Source of the DNA: Eucalyptus grandis
Lineage: Eukaryota; Streptophyta; Magnoliopsida; Myrtales; Myrtaceae
Assembly: GCF_016545825.1 (NCBI RefSeq)
Contig: NC_052614.1
Coordinates: forward strand, 57,729,864 to 57,793,863
Reading direction: 5' to 3'
Length of the DNA stretch: 64,000 nucleotides
Shown: positions 1-13,210 of the stretch, piece after piece
Numbering within the stretch: position 1 is the stretch's first letter
Layout of the letters: every line of letters starts with the position of its first letter
The notes under the pieces: model-generated
Told to the model about the DNA's origin: nothing
The model's input: the letters and a program-made list of their open reading frames with translations, nothing else
The model's database searches: none
Translations under genes and position numbers: made by a program

Positions 1-1740
1 CAGAAGATATCACTCACTGTTGTTAGGATTTGAAGGGGAGACCTCCAATTTTCTAGTCAGGAATACTGCCACTGCCAAATGCACCATCAGTTCTAGAGAT
101 TTTCCTTAGAAACTTGTAGGAAACTAGTTGATAATGCCTACATAAAATGTTCTTTAACACATCCTCAAATCAAAATATTTTCTCAACTAACAAGATCGGA
201 GCCTAGTTAATATCACTCTCTCCAAACCGGCCACACACCAAAATATACACCTGCATGATGCCCAGAAATCAAGTGAATCACAGTCTGTGCTCTCTTTCCC
301 ACGTGAACGTACTCATTCTAATCATACACGTGATACCATCATATGCAACACAGCACCTGCCTTTTGCTCTGGGCCAGTGGACAACATATAAAAAGACAAT
401 ATACACACCAAACTTTCTCCTCATGATCTACGGCTTAATGAGCTGGGGAAGCTAGATATTCTCTGAGCGGTACTTGGTCGCTGTATATAAAATTAATGTG
501 GCGAAAAACGTGTCTACATTAAGAACGCAAACCCGACATAACAGGAGGGAACCCGAGGCTTGGTTGGATACAGGACCGAGCCGCATGCCAGCTCAGGCCT
601 GTGTTCTTGGAAACTTGTTGATCTTTGATTGGTTTATGCTGCGAAAAAATATTTTAGGGTTCAGTCGCCGGAGGTTGTTCTCTTTGAGGGTGTTAAATTA
701 ATCTACTTGTGGGGTTAGCGGCTTCCGTCACTGTGGTCGGAACGCACCTAACAAGTCCAACGAGTGGTAATGAAATCAACGGAGGTTCGAGAAGAAAGGA
801 TGTAAAACTAACCCAATTAGATTTTACGCAGTTTACAGCACAAACTTGACTTGAGATGGGTGTTTAAAATTGGCCTATGTCAAACTTGGTTTCTCAACCT
901 CTAACTTCAGCTTAACTCGATATGCCTTTTAACTCAATAGAGATAGCTTGGTGATTGAAAAACAAGGTTTCAATTCAAAATTCAAAGCTCTAGTTTTGGA
1001 TTCCATCGATTAAAGAAATAACAAAAGTTGGTGATTTTACGATTTCACAGGTTTTAAATACATTTGTATTGTTTGACACAAACACTATCTAACTATTTAA
1101 TTACATTTATAAATTGCAATTAAGTATTGCGATGTTGTGTTATGCTCATTTTATATATTAGGATGCCTGCTTAAATCGAGGTCCACTTAAATTAGTTTTT
1201 TATGCCTTTGAGCAATTCTATAAATTTCGAAGTGATTACATCAAATCCTCTAATTATGACTCATTACTCAAACTTGGCGAAACTCAACTTTTCAAAAAGT
1301 TGGGCTTAGGTGGTCGGCGAGTCAAGGATGAATTGCTACTTAGTAATTTAAAGAGTTCCCGTTGAGTTACTTCCGACACCGACCTGTAACCGAAATTGTT
1401 AGGTTAGTTAAAACCTTTTGCTCTAGGCCTTTTAAAAACAATGAATGCAGTGAACTCATGAGTACAATTAAATGGCAAATCTGCATTAACCAATGACCAT
1501 ACAAACAATTCAATTTAAATGGATCTCGTCCTTGAAATTATAGGCAGACCGTATCTATCGGTCAAAACCACACCTTTACTCGATTCCATATAGCATTTCA
1601 AAATTGCATGCAACTTTGTCAAAACCGTCTTTCGAATGTCTCGTTCGGAATAATCTATTATCGTTTAACACACGTTGCTGTTCTGTTCAAGAATAACATT
1701 TTCCTCTCTTTCTCTCAGCAAGGACGGTGTGATTTCAACA
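1..1740 (+). other. Upstream region of MYB copy 1, no gene seen
   Basis: AT-rich DNA with no ORF I trust. It is strongly conserved with 9907-11670 and, less closely, with 40200-41740 and 49050-50980, so it is shared upstream/promoter sequence of the duplicated MYB genes. Short ORFs here are not maintained between copies. Confidence 0.7.
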
Positions 1741-1741
1741 T

Positions 1742-1767
1742 CAACGGCACATGCAGTCTCTATATAA
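1742..1767 (+). promoter_or_regulatory. Core promoter of MYB copy 1: CAACGG box and TATA box
   Basis: CAACGG (a MYB-type core, 1742-1747) lies 13 bp before TATATAA at 1761-1767. Both are at the same place in copies 2 and 3. The next six bases read CACATG here, where copy 2 has the palindromic G-box CACGTG. Start of transcription is expected roughly 30 bp after the TATA box, around 1790-1800 (inference). Confidence 0.6.
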
Positions 1768-1798
1768 TCTGTCATCATCGAGACAGTATACCATTAGA

Positions 1799-3320
<1,522 letters not shown>

Positions 3321-6300
3321 TGCAAGTCCTTCCATGGTGCAACGACTCATCGCATTCTTATCGATATCGATCAAGAACACTCAGCAGGCACCTTGATTTG
3401 GGTGGCATCATCGACTGCAAGAACAATGATCTTAATCAATCGATTTGTCGCTAGAATAACGACAGAAATGCCTTACGCTTCGTTGAAATAGATCAAGAGT
3501 TTCAGTTTTCCCTCTATTTCCCCAACACCCCCCCCCCCCCACCCTTTTTTTGGCAAAAGGCCACACATGTATGCGTGTGGATAAAAATGAAAATAAATTT
3601 GAATCTATATGAAAAGGGATAAATAATTAAAAATGCAAGTGAATTTCGGAAAGAAATTTAAATGATTGAAAACAAGAGAATTTCACATTCCCTTTTGGAA
3701 AGTAATTTATAAGATTCATTGGTGGTTATCTTGACTAGTCTAAATAATGATTTTGTTAGTTTTGTTATGTTATACAACTGTAATACATCTCAAAAAGGAC
3801 ATATACATTCCTAAAATTGGTTTTAACCTTTTTAAGGAACATTTTTGTAAGACAATATATGTGAATATTAAAAATTTATGAAAAATAAAGATATCATTAA
3901 CTGAAGCATTTCACAAAAATACAGATTTTGTGAAATGAGTAATTGAGGATAGTAGCGAGATCTCTCATTATCATATTTTCTTTACTTTATACAATAATAC
4001 AAATATATTGACAGAACATAGATGTTCGCAAAAGTATTTACACATTTCACAAGAATTAATATGTTAATTGCCCAACAAACAGAACTTATGCAAACCCACA
4101 AAAAGGGAAAAGAAAAAGAAAAATAAAAGGATTTTGTTGGGCCAACGACCACGTTCCACATAAACTCGTTGGATGACCTTTGATAAAATACACTTAAATT
4201 ACTTTAATTGAGTAAAAATTCCACTTAATCCAATATGTAAAAGAGGAATTACTTAGTTCGGTCAATACAAAAATATTCAATGGCGACTACATTATTGTGT
4301 AATATAATGATAAAACATGTCGGTAATGACCTTTTTTTTTTTTTTTCTGTTTTTGGAAAATGATCAATAATACTCAACTACACTTTTTTTTAAAAAAAAA
4401 AAAAAAAAAATTCATCACACCTTTTAGTTCTATCTCAGCCGTCAATATTATCAACACTTGAAATTGACCACTTAAATTTTCAGCATTTAATTTCCGATTT
4501 ATGAAATAGGCCCTAAATCTCCGGCATACAAGCAAGCCTCGATGCAACGGAACGATGATAGCATAAAGACTTGGGCAATAAAAGGACAAAAGAAGCGACA
4601 TAATTCACCAATCATGTTGGTCAATTCTTCATGAGCAGCATGAGCAACACCTTGATTGTTTATATGCAGTGATATCAATTATAAAGCACAGTTGGCAACG
4701 GTGAATGACATAGATTCCTTTTTTTCCTTCAAGAGAGATCATAGACAGAGATTGATGTGTCCATTCTCTGTAACTACGTGACCATCAAAGTCCAATTGGA
4801 CGAGAGGGATTCTATCCGTTTGTCCTTTTGTATGGAGCCCAACAGGAAAATCCACTTCAAGTGGGTCATGTTTGCACAATGCTCGATGTTTCTGTCTTTT
4901 GTCTTGGAAAGGTCATAGAAAGGAACCAGCCTTTAATTAGATCATACCATAAAGGTAATATCTTGGGGCCCAATTCATGTGATGGTGGCGATAATTTAGG
5001 AGTTTGAGAAGGAAAAATGAAACTGGCTTGGATGGGACTCTCCATTTATTTTTCTTGGCTTCACCGTGAATCATAAGTTAGAAATATGGCAATCTAGTCA
5101 TGAAAAAGCTCAATTCTTGGCTCGACTTGGAATCTTAAGGTAGAAATAAATTGATACTAGCGAGATGCTTATATGTTGCATGGGTTGACAACTATCGTTA
5201 TATATATATTTCTAAACTATCGATGTTAACATAAACTTTGCAAGAAAAAAAAAAGTCGTATAGAATTGTAAAAAATGATTATTTGCATTAATCAAAACTC
5301 CACTAGAGTTTATTTCAGACTTCATCAAAAGTGGATCCAAACTTCAACATTTAGATTTATCCTCCCCAATTAAAGGAAAACATGAAAAATAAAATTACAA
5401 TATTAAATCAGTTTTTCATTTCACAATTTAAACTTTTAGAATAGAGATCCCTCAAAATCACAACTCAAAGCAAGCTGAAGGAGGATGTACATTCGCCATA
5501 CTACATATTGTTCTGCTAATTTTTTTATTAAAAAAAAAAAAAAGAGTTGGTAAGTGTCAAAAAGTAATTGATAAAAAAAGTTAGTAGTCACCTAATTTCC
5601 TAGTAACTTGCTAGCTAATAGCTAGCTAACACTAACTCTTGTTGACACATAAATTTTTGCATTTTTTTTTATAAAAGTAAAATTTGTTTTCCCACAAAAA
5701 ATATATCTCATTAAATTCGTGCATATTAAATTACTCATGCATTTAGCATAGCTCCCTAGTTGAGATTAATTTCCTTAGAACTTGTTCTCCAAAAATATGA
5801 CATAAAAATAATAGCATAAAGAATATATATAATAAAAAGAGCAAAAAATAGTAAAAAAATAAATTACAATAAAAAGAAAAGAAGAGAGTGAAGGTTGGCC
5901 GAGTGTGAATAGCACACAGAACAGAACGTTCCTTGGAATGCGTGGGAAACGTGAAAGCACACAAGAAGATCTGGAAATAAAAAGAAGAAGCAAACAGGCA
6001 TGGACAACCCACAAAACATGGCAAAATTCAAGAGATCAGAAGAGACCAGAGCATGGGCTGAGATCGAACGTTGACTGAAGCAGAGGAATAGCAGCAGATG
6101 GGAGCGTTGTTTAGCGTATAGAAGAGAAAGATTAGAAGACGAGGTACGGGCAGGCTGAAAAAGCAGAGAAGAAAGAGACGTGTTTAGACCTCCTGAGTCT
6201 AGCTGGAACTGTAAGCGCAGCCAAAAGCACCGCCCTAGCCCTCAGCGGCCGCACCCCTGCCTTCCCCTGTTTTTTGGCCGAGATAGCCCGATAAGCTTGA

Positions 6301-6984
6301 ACCTCGCCGGTGCTTCACTCACTTGTCTCAGCTCCTTTCGTGGACGACCGCAGGTGCTTAATCCGTCGATTCTACCGCTCATCCCATCTCAGGCGTCGCA
6401 GACAACCGGGTACTCCTCCCTCTCTTGCTCTGCCCTGTTTCGGTAAAGCCCAAGGCGAGAACCGTCTATACCACCCATGTGCAAATCATTGAAAATCCGA
6501 GGTGTTGTTTGATGAAGCATGATCATATTGACGTTCCAGTGTCGGTTTAAGTAGAGCCAACGTTTCCAATGCATGCAAGCTGTTTATAGAAATGCCCATG
6601 AGAACCATCGAAATTCATGTGTCTTGAATCGATCCGCCCTGGGCCATGACTGGAACACGCTCTGAATCAGCCATATAGGCTATTTGGAGGGACTGGTTTG
6701 ATACGTGTGGTCAGTCATTCTCCGAGGCGTTTGCTGCATATGAAATTCTGTGTGTTCATACTTTCATTTGGATCTAGTGGATTTTGCTCAATTTTTTTTT
6801 AATGTATTACATATGGGCGTGAAATTGGTTCCGGGGAAACTGGTTTGGGCTGCCTAACATGTACTAGGCAACGAAATACCCAAACCAAATTTCAATCTTG
6901 AAATGGCCGATTTAAGCTTGTTTAATGTGATAATCATATTTTGAACTAATCCATATTTATGTCAGTTAAGCCTAGTTAGGGTTA
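3321..6984. other. 3' flank of MYB copy 1, no gene seen
   Basis: Non-coding, AT-rich, with short poly-C, poly-A and poly-T runs. It is collinear with 13211-15048 plus 21567-24599 of unit 2 and partly with units 3 and 4. At 4160/4161 it lacks about 225 bp that the other three units keep; short TAAA repeats at both ends of the missing piece suggest deletion. The stretch 6180-6500 gives short open frames, also found near 23830-24140, but I recognise no domain. Confidence 0.65.
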
Positions 6985-7298
6985 ATAAATTTAAAAAGAA
7001 AAAAAAAAAAATATATTTCTAAAAATAAAGAGAAAAGGACACCGAAACGACGTTAAATTGATATAGCATTATCAAGTCTCCAAACCCATTGAATCTCTAA
7101 TTCGTAGAAGTAAAGTATTCTCAAATACTTTACTTAGATGTTTAATCAATATACCAATAAGTGGTTAGTGGTGACTCTTGTTTTGCATGTTAAAATTGAT
7201 TCAACCCAAAATTGCGATTGGTAAAGTTTGAGAGAGTTAGTGCCAAGCTCTGTGGACTTAGTAATCCACAAGCTTACTATTGAGGGAAGGTCGCGACA
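6985..7298 (+). mobile_element. LTR relic, old, shared with unit 2
   Basis: Reverse-complement similarity to the first 300 bp or so of the solo LTR at 24605-27912. The segment ends in GGTCGCGACA, the terminus type of that LTR family. The same relic sits at 27945-28270, so it predates the unit 1/unit 2 duplication. The left edge is not sharp. Confidence 0.6.
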
Positions 7299-8879
7299 AC
7301 TCTTTTTGACTATTTAGAAATGATCGACTTTCATCTTTTACTAAATTTATTTGTCTTTCTTTCCAATATTACAAATTACCAACAATTCTTTTGTCTTCAT
7401 AAATATATCAACTTCTATGGGAATTTAAATATCAAAACATCTGTTGGTAACTAACTTGAAAGTTGATAATCCAGAAATAGTTAATAATTATCTAGAGAAA
7501 AGCCGATGAATCATTTAAATTATCGTTAGTAATTTCATATGAAATGCAATATAAAGCTTAATTAATAAAGGTAGATAAAATTGGCAATTAAAAAAAAAAA
7601 AATTGGCAATAACTCAAATGAGAGTTAGTAATTCAAAACTAGTAGGTATTAGATAAAATTCTATAAGTTACTCTAATTAAGGTTAATAGATTCTTGGAAA
7701 AGTAGGTAAATTTAACGCATAGCTACAAAATGAGCAAAAAAGCTTGAAAACAATTATAAAATTTGAAAAATGTCAAAAAAAGAAAAGAAAATAAATAAAT
7801 GTTGGTAAGTAATTTAAATGAGAGTTGGTAGCTGAATAGTAGATGTTAGTTTAGAGGGAGAAAAGTTGGTGGGTTATGCTAATTTAGGTTTGTAATCTTT
7901 GAAAGAGTGGGCACATATGAGGTCACTAGGCAACTCAAATAAAAAATGGTATTTCAAGGGAAAGTTGGTAACTTGAAAGAAATAAACAATGGTATTTTTT
8001 ATGAGATCTGGTAAAGTAATCTAATCTGACAAAGTTCGATAAAGCCCTTTAATTTAGATTGGTAATTTCATATTGAAGCATTAGTAAGTACATGTAAATA
8101 AAAATTGGTAAGTTAGTATGGAAATTACTAACTTGCAAACTATTAAAATAGATAATTTTATGAAAATGTCGGTAAATTAGCCGCAAGTTACTTAGAGAAA
8201 ATCGCCAGCCATTTTTCACTAACTTTTTTTTTTTTTTTTTACACTTAGGAACAGTTATTGAAATTTATTATAAGCACCGAGAAAAAAAAAAAAAAATTAT
8301 ATTGTTTGGAGCAGAACAATGGAATTCTGCTTAAATTAAATAAACTCTTTCTTGTTTTTGCTGAAGTCATGTGGCCCCAAGATCTCTCTTGGAGAACATC
8401 ATCTTAAGAACACTACTTGACCCGTACACATACCCACACATGTATTGTAAAAAAAAAAAAATTATATCACCTTGGACTAAATGTCTATGTACTTATGAAT
8501 TACTTATTTTCCATTGACTTTAATGGAGAAATTTCTTATATAATCTACACCACATGACATGTTGATGAAATATCAATCGTTCCATCATGTATCCTTTTTT
8601 GTTTTCAACTTTGGAAACTCATCGAAAATGATGACGCTTTATTTTAGGGCTTCATTTGTTAAAAAAAAAACATTACATTTCTAGAAAATATTTTTCAAGA
8701 TGTCATTTTCTAGGAAAATTGTAATATTTTTCTGGTATTTGGTTGAAATCAGAAAAATAATTGGAAAATATTTTCCATGGTTTAAAAAGGAAAATCCAAT
8801 TTGATTTTTCTCTATAGATATACACTAGGCACTAGTGACTTGTCCATGGTTAGCTGATGAATCAAACAAGGGCAGTAGG
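7299..8879. other. AT-rich conserved spacer, no gene seen
   Basis: Collinear with 28271-29829 and, more weakly, with 46750-47760. It contains many imperfect TTGGTAA-type words and a stretch around 8640-8800 rich in ATTTTCC/GGAAAAT words that resembles 33600-33780 and the MITE-like insert at 44376. No coding sequence is supported. Confidence 0.6.
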
Positions 8880-9399
8880 GTTTTGGGGTTGGCCTCAATG
8901 GACCCGGCCTAGCCTCGATAAATCCTTGCTTGAGCTTTAGGGACCTAATTTTCAGCACAATGGACTTGAGCTCGAGTGTAGGGCTCTAGGCATGAGAATG
9001 GGGTCTCAAGCTCAAGTGTTGGGGACCAAAATACAAGCATCAAAGTCTCAGGCTCAGTCTCGATGGACCAAAGCCCAAGCATCAAAGACCTAAGCACGAG
9101 CACTGGGATCTCGAGCCTTAACCTCGATGGACTGAGGCTCGGCACAAGAGATCTAAGCACATGCATTAGCTTTCTAAGCTTGGCCTCAATGGATTCAAAT
9201 TCGTGTTCAAGCACTAGAGATTTGCGTATGAGTTTTAAGGTCTGAGCCTGGCTTATGTGGACTAGAGCCAGCCTCCATGTACTAAGGCACAGGCGCTAGG
9301 AACTCAAGCCACGAGCATTAAGTTCTCAAGACCAGCCTCCATCGACTTTGGCCAAGGTGCCGGAGCAATAAAAAAATACTGGGTACTAGGCCTAGCCTT
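8880..9399. repeat. Degenerate short tandem repeat (CTCAATGGAC-type)
   Basis: Repeats of roughly 40-60 bp built from words like CTCRATGGACT, GAGCTCGAG, TCTAAGCAC and GGCTCGGC. They are more GC-rich than the surroundings and recur at 29830-30480. The open frames on both strands here are products of the repeat, not genes. The array stops at the unit 1/unit 2 junction. Confidence 0.65.
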
Positions 9400-9480
9400 T
9401 TGAGAAAATTTTATGCTATTTTATTTTTTCTTTTCCTTCATTGTTCAACTTTTCGAAAAGAGCCGCCACGGCATCAGCGA

Positions 9481-9549
9481 TGGGATCATTATAAAACTAA
9501 AGAGTTGTACAAGTGCTTTGATGAAGTATTTCAAGAGTTTCACTGCTGA
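9481..9549 (+). pseudogene. Conserved WDHYK peptide fragment, copy 2
   Basis: A 22-codon open segment reading WDHYKTKELYKCFDEV and onwards, then a stop. The same frame is present upstream of MYB copy 3 (39760-39861) and copy 4 (48561-48683), where it runs longer. It is probably a remnant exon of an unidentified gene carried along in each duplication. I do not recognise the protein. Confidence 0.4.
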
Positions 9550-11670
9550 CGGAAGTTCAATGGGGGCAAGAGTTTAAGTAGCTAGCCTTCTTACTCCTAA
9601 ACCATGAGGTTGCAAAATAATTATGATTTATCGACACAACTATATATGTTCAATTTTGCAATGAAAAAATTGAAATGAGAAAGAAGTGACTTCATCAAAT
9701 ATTAGTTTCTATGGTGTTTCTTGAAAATTAATGAATCCCAATATATGATAAGAGATGCTAGTCTTGCAACGACATTATACATTTTTGTCGGACCACATGT
9801 CGCATTGCAAATACGTTTTTCCCTTAAAATCTTATGTTACAACATCCAACAAGTCTCATAAACCGATCAAGTTCAAACTTTTGTCCAGTGTAGGTAGCTT
9901 AAACTCAAAAGATATCACTCACTATTGTTAAGATTTGAATGGGTGACCTCTAATTTTCTAGCCAGGAGTACTGCTATTGCTAAATGCACCATCAGTTCCG
10001 GAGATTTTCCTTAGAAACTTGTAGGAAACTAGTTGATAATGCATACATAAAATGTTCTTTAACACATCCTCAAATCAAAAGATTTTCTCAACTAACAAGA
10101 TCAGAGCCTAGTTAATATCACTCTCTCCAAACCGGCCACACACACCAAAATATACACCTGTATGATGCCAGGAAATCAAGCGAATCACAGTCTGTGCCCC
10201 TCTCTTTTCTACATGATCGTACTCATTCTAATCATACACGTGATGCCATCATATGCAACACAGCACCTGTCTTTTGCTCTGGACCAGCGGGCAACACATA
10301 AAAAAGACAATATACACACCAAACTTTCTCCTCATGATCTATGGCTTAATGAGCTGGGGAAGTTAGATATTCTCTGAGCTGTACTTGGTTGCTGTATATA
10401 AAATTAATGTGGCGAAGCACGTGTCTACATTAAGAACGCAAATCCGACATAACGGGAGGGAACCCGAGGCTTGGTTGGGTACAGGAATGAGCCGCAGGCC
10501 AGCCCAGGCCGGTGTTCTTGGAAACTTGTTGATCTTTGATTGGTTTATGCTGCGAAAAATTAGGGTTCAGTCGCCGGAGGTCGTTCTCTTTGAGGGTGTT
10601 AAATTAATCTACTTGTGGGGTTAGCGGCTTCCGTCACGATGGTCGGAACGCACCTAACAAGTCCAACGAGTGGTAATGAAATCAACGGAGGTTCGAGAAG
10701 AAAGGAGGTAAAACTAACCCAATTAGATTTTACGTAGTTTACAGCACAAACTTGACTTGAGATGGGTGTTTAAAATCGGCCTATGTCAAACTTGGTTTCT
10801 CAACCTCTAACTTCATCTTAACTCGATATGCCTTTTAACTCAATAGAGACAGCTTGGTGATTGAAAAACAAGGTCTCAATTCAAAATTCAAAGCTTTAGC
10901 TTTGGATTCCATCAATTAAAGCAATAACAAAAGTTGGTGATTTTACAGTTTTACGGGTTTTAAATACATTTGCGTTGTTTGACACAAACACTATCTGACT
11001 ATTTAATTACATTTATAAATTGCGATTAAGTATTAAGATGTTGTGTTATACTCATTTTCTATATTAGGGTGCCTGCTTGAATCAAGGCCCACTTAAACTA
11101 GTTTTTTTATGTCTTTGAGCAATTCTATAAATTTTGAAGTGATTACATCATATCCTCTAATTATGACTCATTACTCAAACTTGGTGAAACTTAACTTTTC
11201 AAAAAGTTGCGCTTAGGTAGTCGACGAGTCTAGGATGAATTGCTAGTTAGTAATCTAAAGACTTCCCATTGAGTTACTTCCAAAACCATCCTGGAACCGA
11301 AATGGTTAGGTTAGTTAAAACCTTTTTGTTCTAGGCCTTTTAAAGGCAATGAATGCAGGGAACTCATGAGTACAATTAAATGGCAAATCTGCATGAATCA
11401 ATGACCATACAAACAATTCAATTTAAATGGATCTCGTCCTTGAAATTATAGGCAGACCATATCTATCGGTCAAAACCACACCTTTATTCGATTCCATATA
11501 GTATTTCAAAATTGCACGCGACTTTCTCAAAACTGGTTTTCGGATTTCTCATTTGGAATAATCTATTATCGTTTAATACGCGTTGCTGTTCTGTTCAGGA
11601 ATAACATTTCTTTTTAACTCTCTTTCTCTCAGCAAGGACGGTGTGATTTAATAAAATAAGCTGCGTTGAA
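9550..11670 (+). other. Upstream region of MYB copy 2, no gene seen
   Basis: Nearly identical to 1-1740 from about 9907 on. No supported coding sequence. The short open frames at 10162-10624 have counterparts in copy 1 but differ by frameshifting indels, which argues against coding. Confidence 0.65.
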
Positions 11671-11673
11671 CAT

Positions 11674-11702
11674 CAACGGCACGTGCAGCACTCTCTATAT
11701 AA
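11674..11702 (+). promoter_or_regulatory. Core promoter of MYB copy 2: CAACGG, G-box and TATA box
   Basis: CAACGG (11674-11679) is followed at once by the palindromic G-box CACGTG (11680-11685), a classic bHLH/bZIP site, and by TATATAA at 11696-11702. Copies 1, 3 and 4 have CACATG, CGCATG and CATATG at the G-box position, so the canonical site is unique to this copy. Confidence 0.65.
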
Positions 11703-11733
11703 TCTGTCATCATCGAGACAGTTTAGCATTAGA

Positions 11734-11793
11734 ATGCGAGAGAGAGAGAGAGAGAGATGGGCAGAAATCCTAGCAGTGGTAAAGATGGATTGA
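11734..11793 (+). promoter_or_regulatory. Short (GA)n leader with overlapping upstream ORF
   Basis: The upstream ATG at 11734 corresponds to the one at 1799 in copy 1, but the GA tract (11739-11756) is short, so the two starts are 23 nt apart and out of frame. The upstream frame has 19 codons and stops at 11791-11793, inside exon 1. If the ATG lies within the mRNA it could lower translation of the MYB. It is very close to the expected transcription start, so its use is uncertain. Confidence 0.5.
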
Positions 11794-13210
11794 AGTTGAA
11801 GAAAGGAGTTTGGTCGGCTCTTGAAGATCAAATCCTCATCGATTACGTCAAAGTTCATGGCCAAGGGAAATGGGGCAAAGTTCGTAAGGTAACAGGTGAG
11901 TAAAGGCCTTTAGGATCTTACTATATTTCTCCTTGCAAACTGCCATAGGAAAAGAAAAAGAAACAAATGTTCAAAAACCGTACTGTGAATATTAGGAGTG
12001 CATGTCTGAACTTACAGAATACCAGTTATTCAATAAGTGCACCAATATGCTGCTTAGCGTTAGCGTCATCATTGAAATAAATAGTCCCACATTCGATACA
12101 TGCATATAAGGTCCAATAAATTGTTTTCCAATAGAACTGGAATGCCTGAAAAACGTTTATGGGCAACACGCAAACATGTGACCCAATGTGCATTCCAATG
12201 AATATGTTTCATCTTCAGTCCATCATTAAATTCAAATAATAGTACATTATGCTGCATAGTTTTAAATGAATCCGAGTTATTTAGACATAGCAAATGGTCT
12301 GAGAATTTCTTCTTTCATTTTATGCTGGGGGAAAGTGTGCTTTATTTGTGAAAGTAAATCATATCAGTGATGCTCTTATCCTCACTTGTTTTGTATCTCC
12401 TAATCATTGAAAATAATGAAAGGAATTGATGTGCAGGCCTCAGGAGGTGTGGAAAGAGCTGTAGGCTTCGTTGGTTAAATTACCTAAGACCAGATATCAA
12501 GAGAGGAAACATATCGCTTGAAGAAGAGGAACTCATCATTAGGCTCCATAAGCTCCTAGGCAACAGGTATTCGTCACTTCGAGTGATGAGCTCATCGTAC
12601 CTTAAAGACTGTCTTTTGAAGGAGATATTCAAAGTGAGGATATATTGCTATGTCATTCACCTTTAAACAAGGAGAGCCACTTGACCATGTTGTTTGCGAA
12701 AGCCATTTTCAGTTCCCAAAGAACATCATTGAGATTGGCATTAACATGTGTTAATTCATTTTCTTTAGGTGGGCTCTTATCGCGGGAAGGCTTCCTGGCC
12801 GGACAGATAATGAGATAAAGAATTACTGGAACTCCACCATAAAGAAGAAGCTAGTCCAAGAAAACGGTGACCAGCCAATGAACTCAAAGTGGGAGGATGA
12901 CAAACCCTTAAATGAGACAGCCACAGCTGAATCACAAGGCGATGCCGATCATGACAGTAAGCCGTGTAATTCAGAAGGCGTCGTTTCAGATAGAATGATG
13001 GAATCAATTGAAGGAAAGGGTCAGGGAGGAGATTGCGAGGACGACACGATTTCATGGGAAAACATGATGATGGACCTCAATGTCGAGGATATGTGCATGT
13101 CTGAGAATCAGCACTCCGAGCTCTTTGAAGGCAATGAAGATGGAGGGAATCAAAACGGGTGGATTTCTGAGGAAATGCTGTCTACATGGGTTGCTGAGTT
13201 GCTGGGCTGA
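11757..13210 (+). CDS. R2R3-MYB transcription factor, copy 2 (three exons)
   Basis: Exons 11757-11895, 12437-12566 and 12769-13210 give 711 nt, 236 residues. All junctions are GT-AG with the same phases as copy 1; introns are 541 and 202 bp. Exon 1 encodes the same 46 complete codons as copy 1. R2 and R3 are intact, with Trp19, 39, 59, 91 and 110 and the R3 bHLH-partner signature. Differences from copy 1 include Arg for Glu at residue 49, Ile for Val at 72, and a five-residue in-frame deletion in the linker after R3. Frame-preserving differences and the kept acidic tail and terminal WVAELLG suggest both copies were under constraint after duplication. A poly(A)-type AATAAA lies at 13481. Confidence 0.93.

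Noticed and set aside
8945..9214. 89-codon minus-strand Leu/Glu-rich frame
   Set aside because: Product of the degenerate tandem repeat; the equivalent in unit 2 is broken.
10162..10624. Two short frames also seen in unit 1 (255-701)
   Set aside because: Conserved only because the DNA is a recent duplicate; indels between copies shift the frames.
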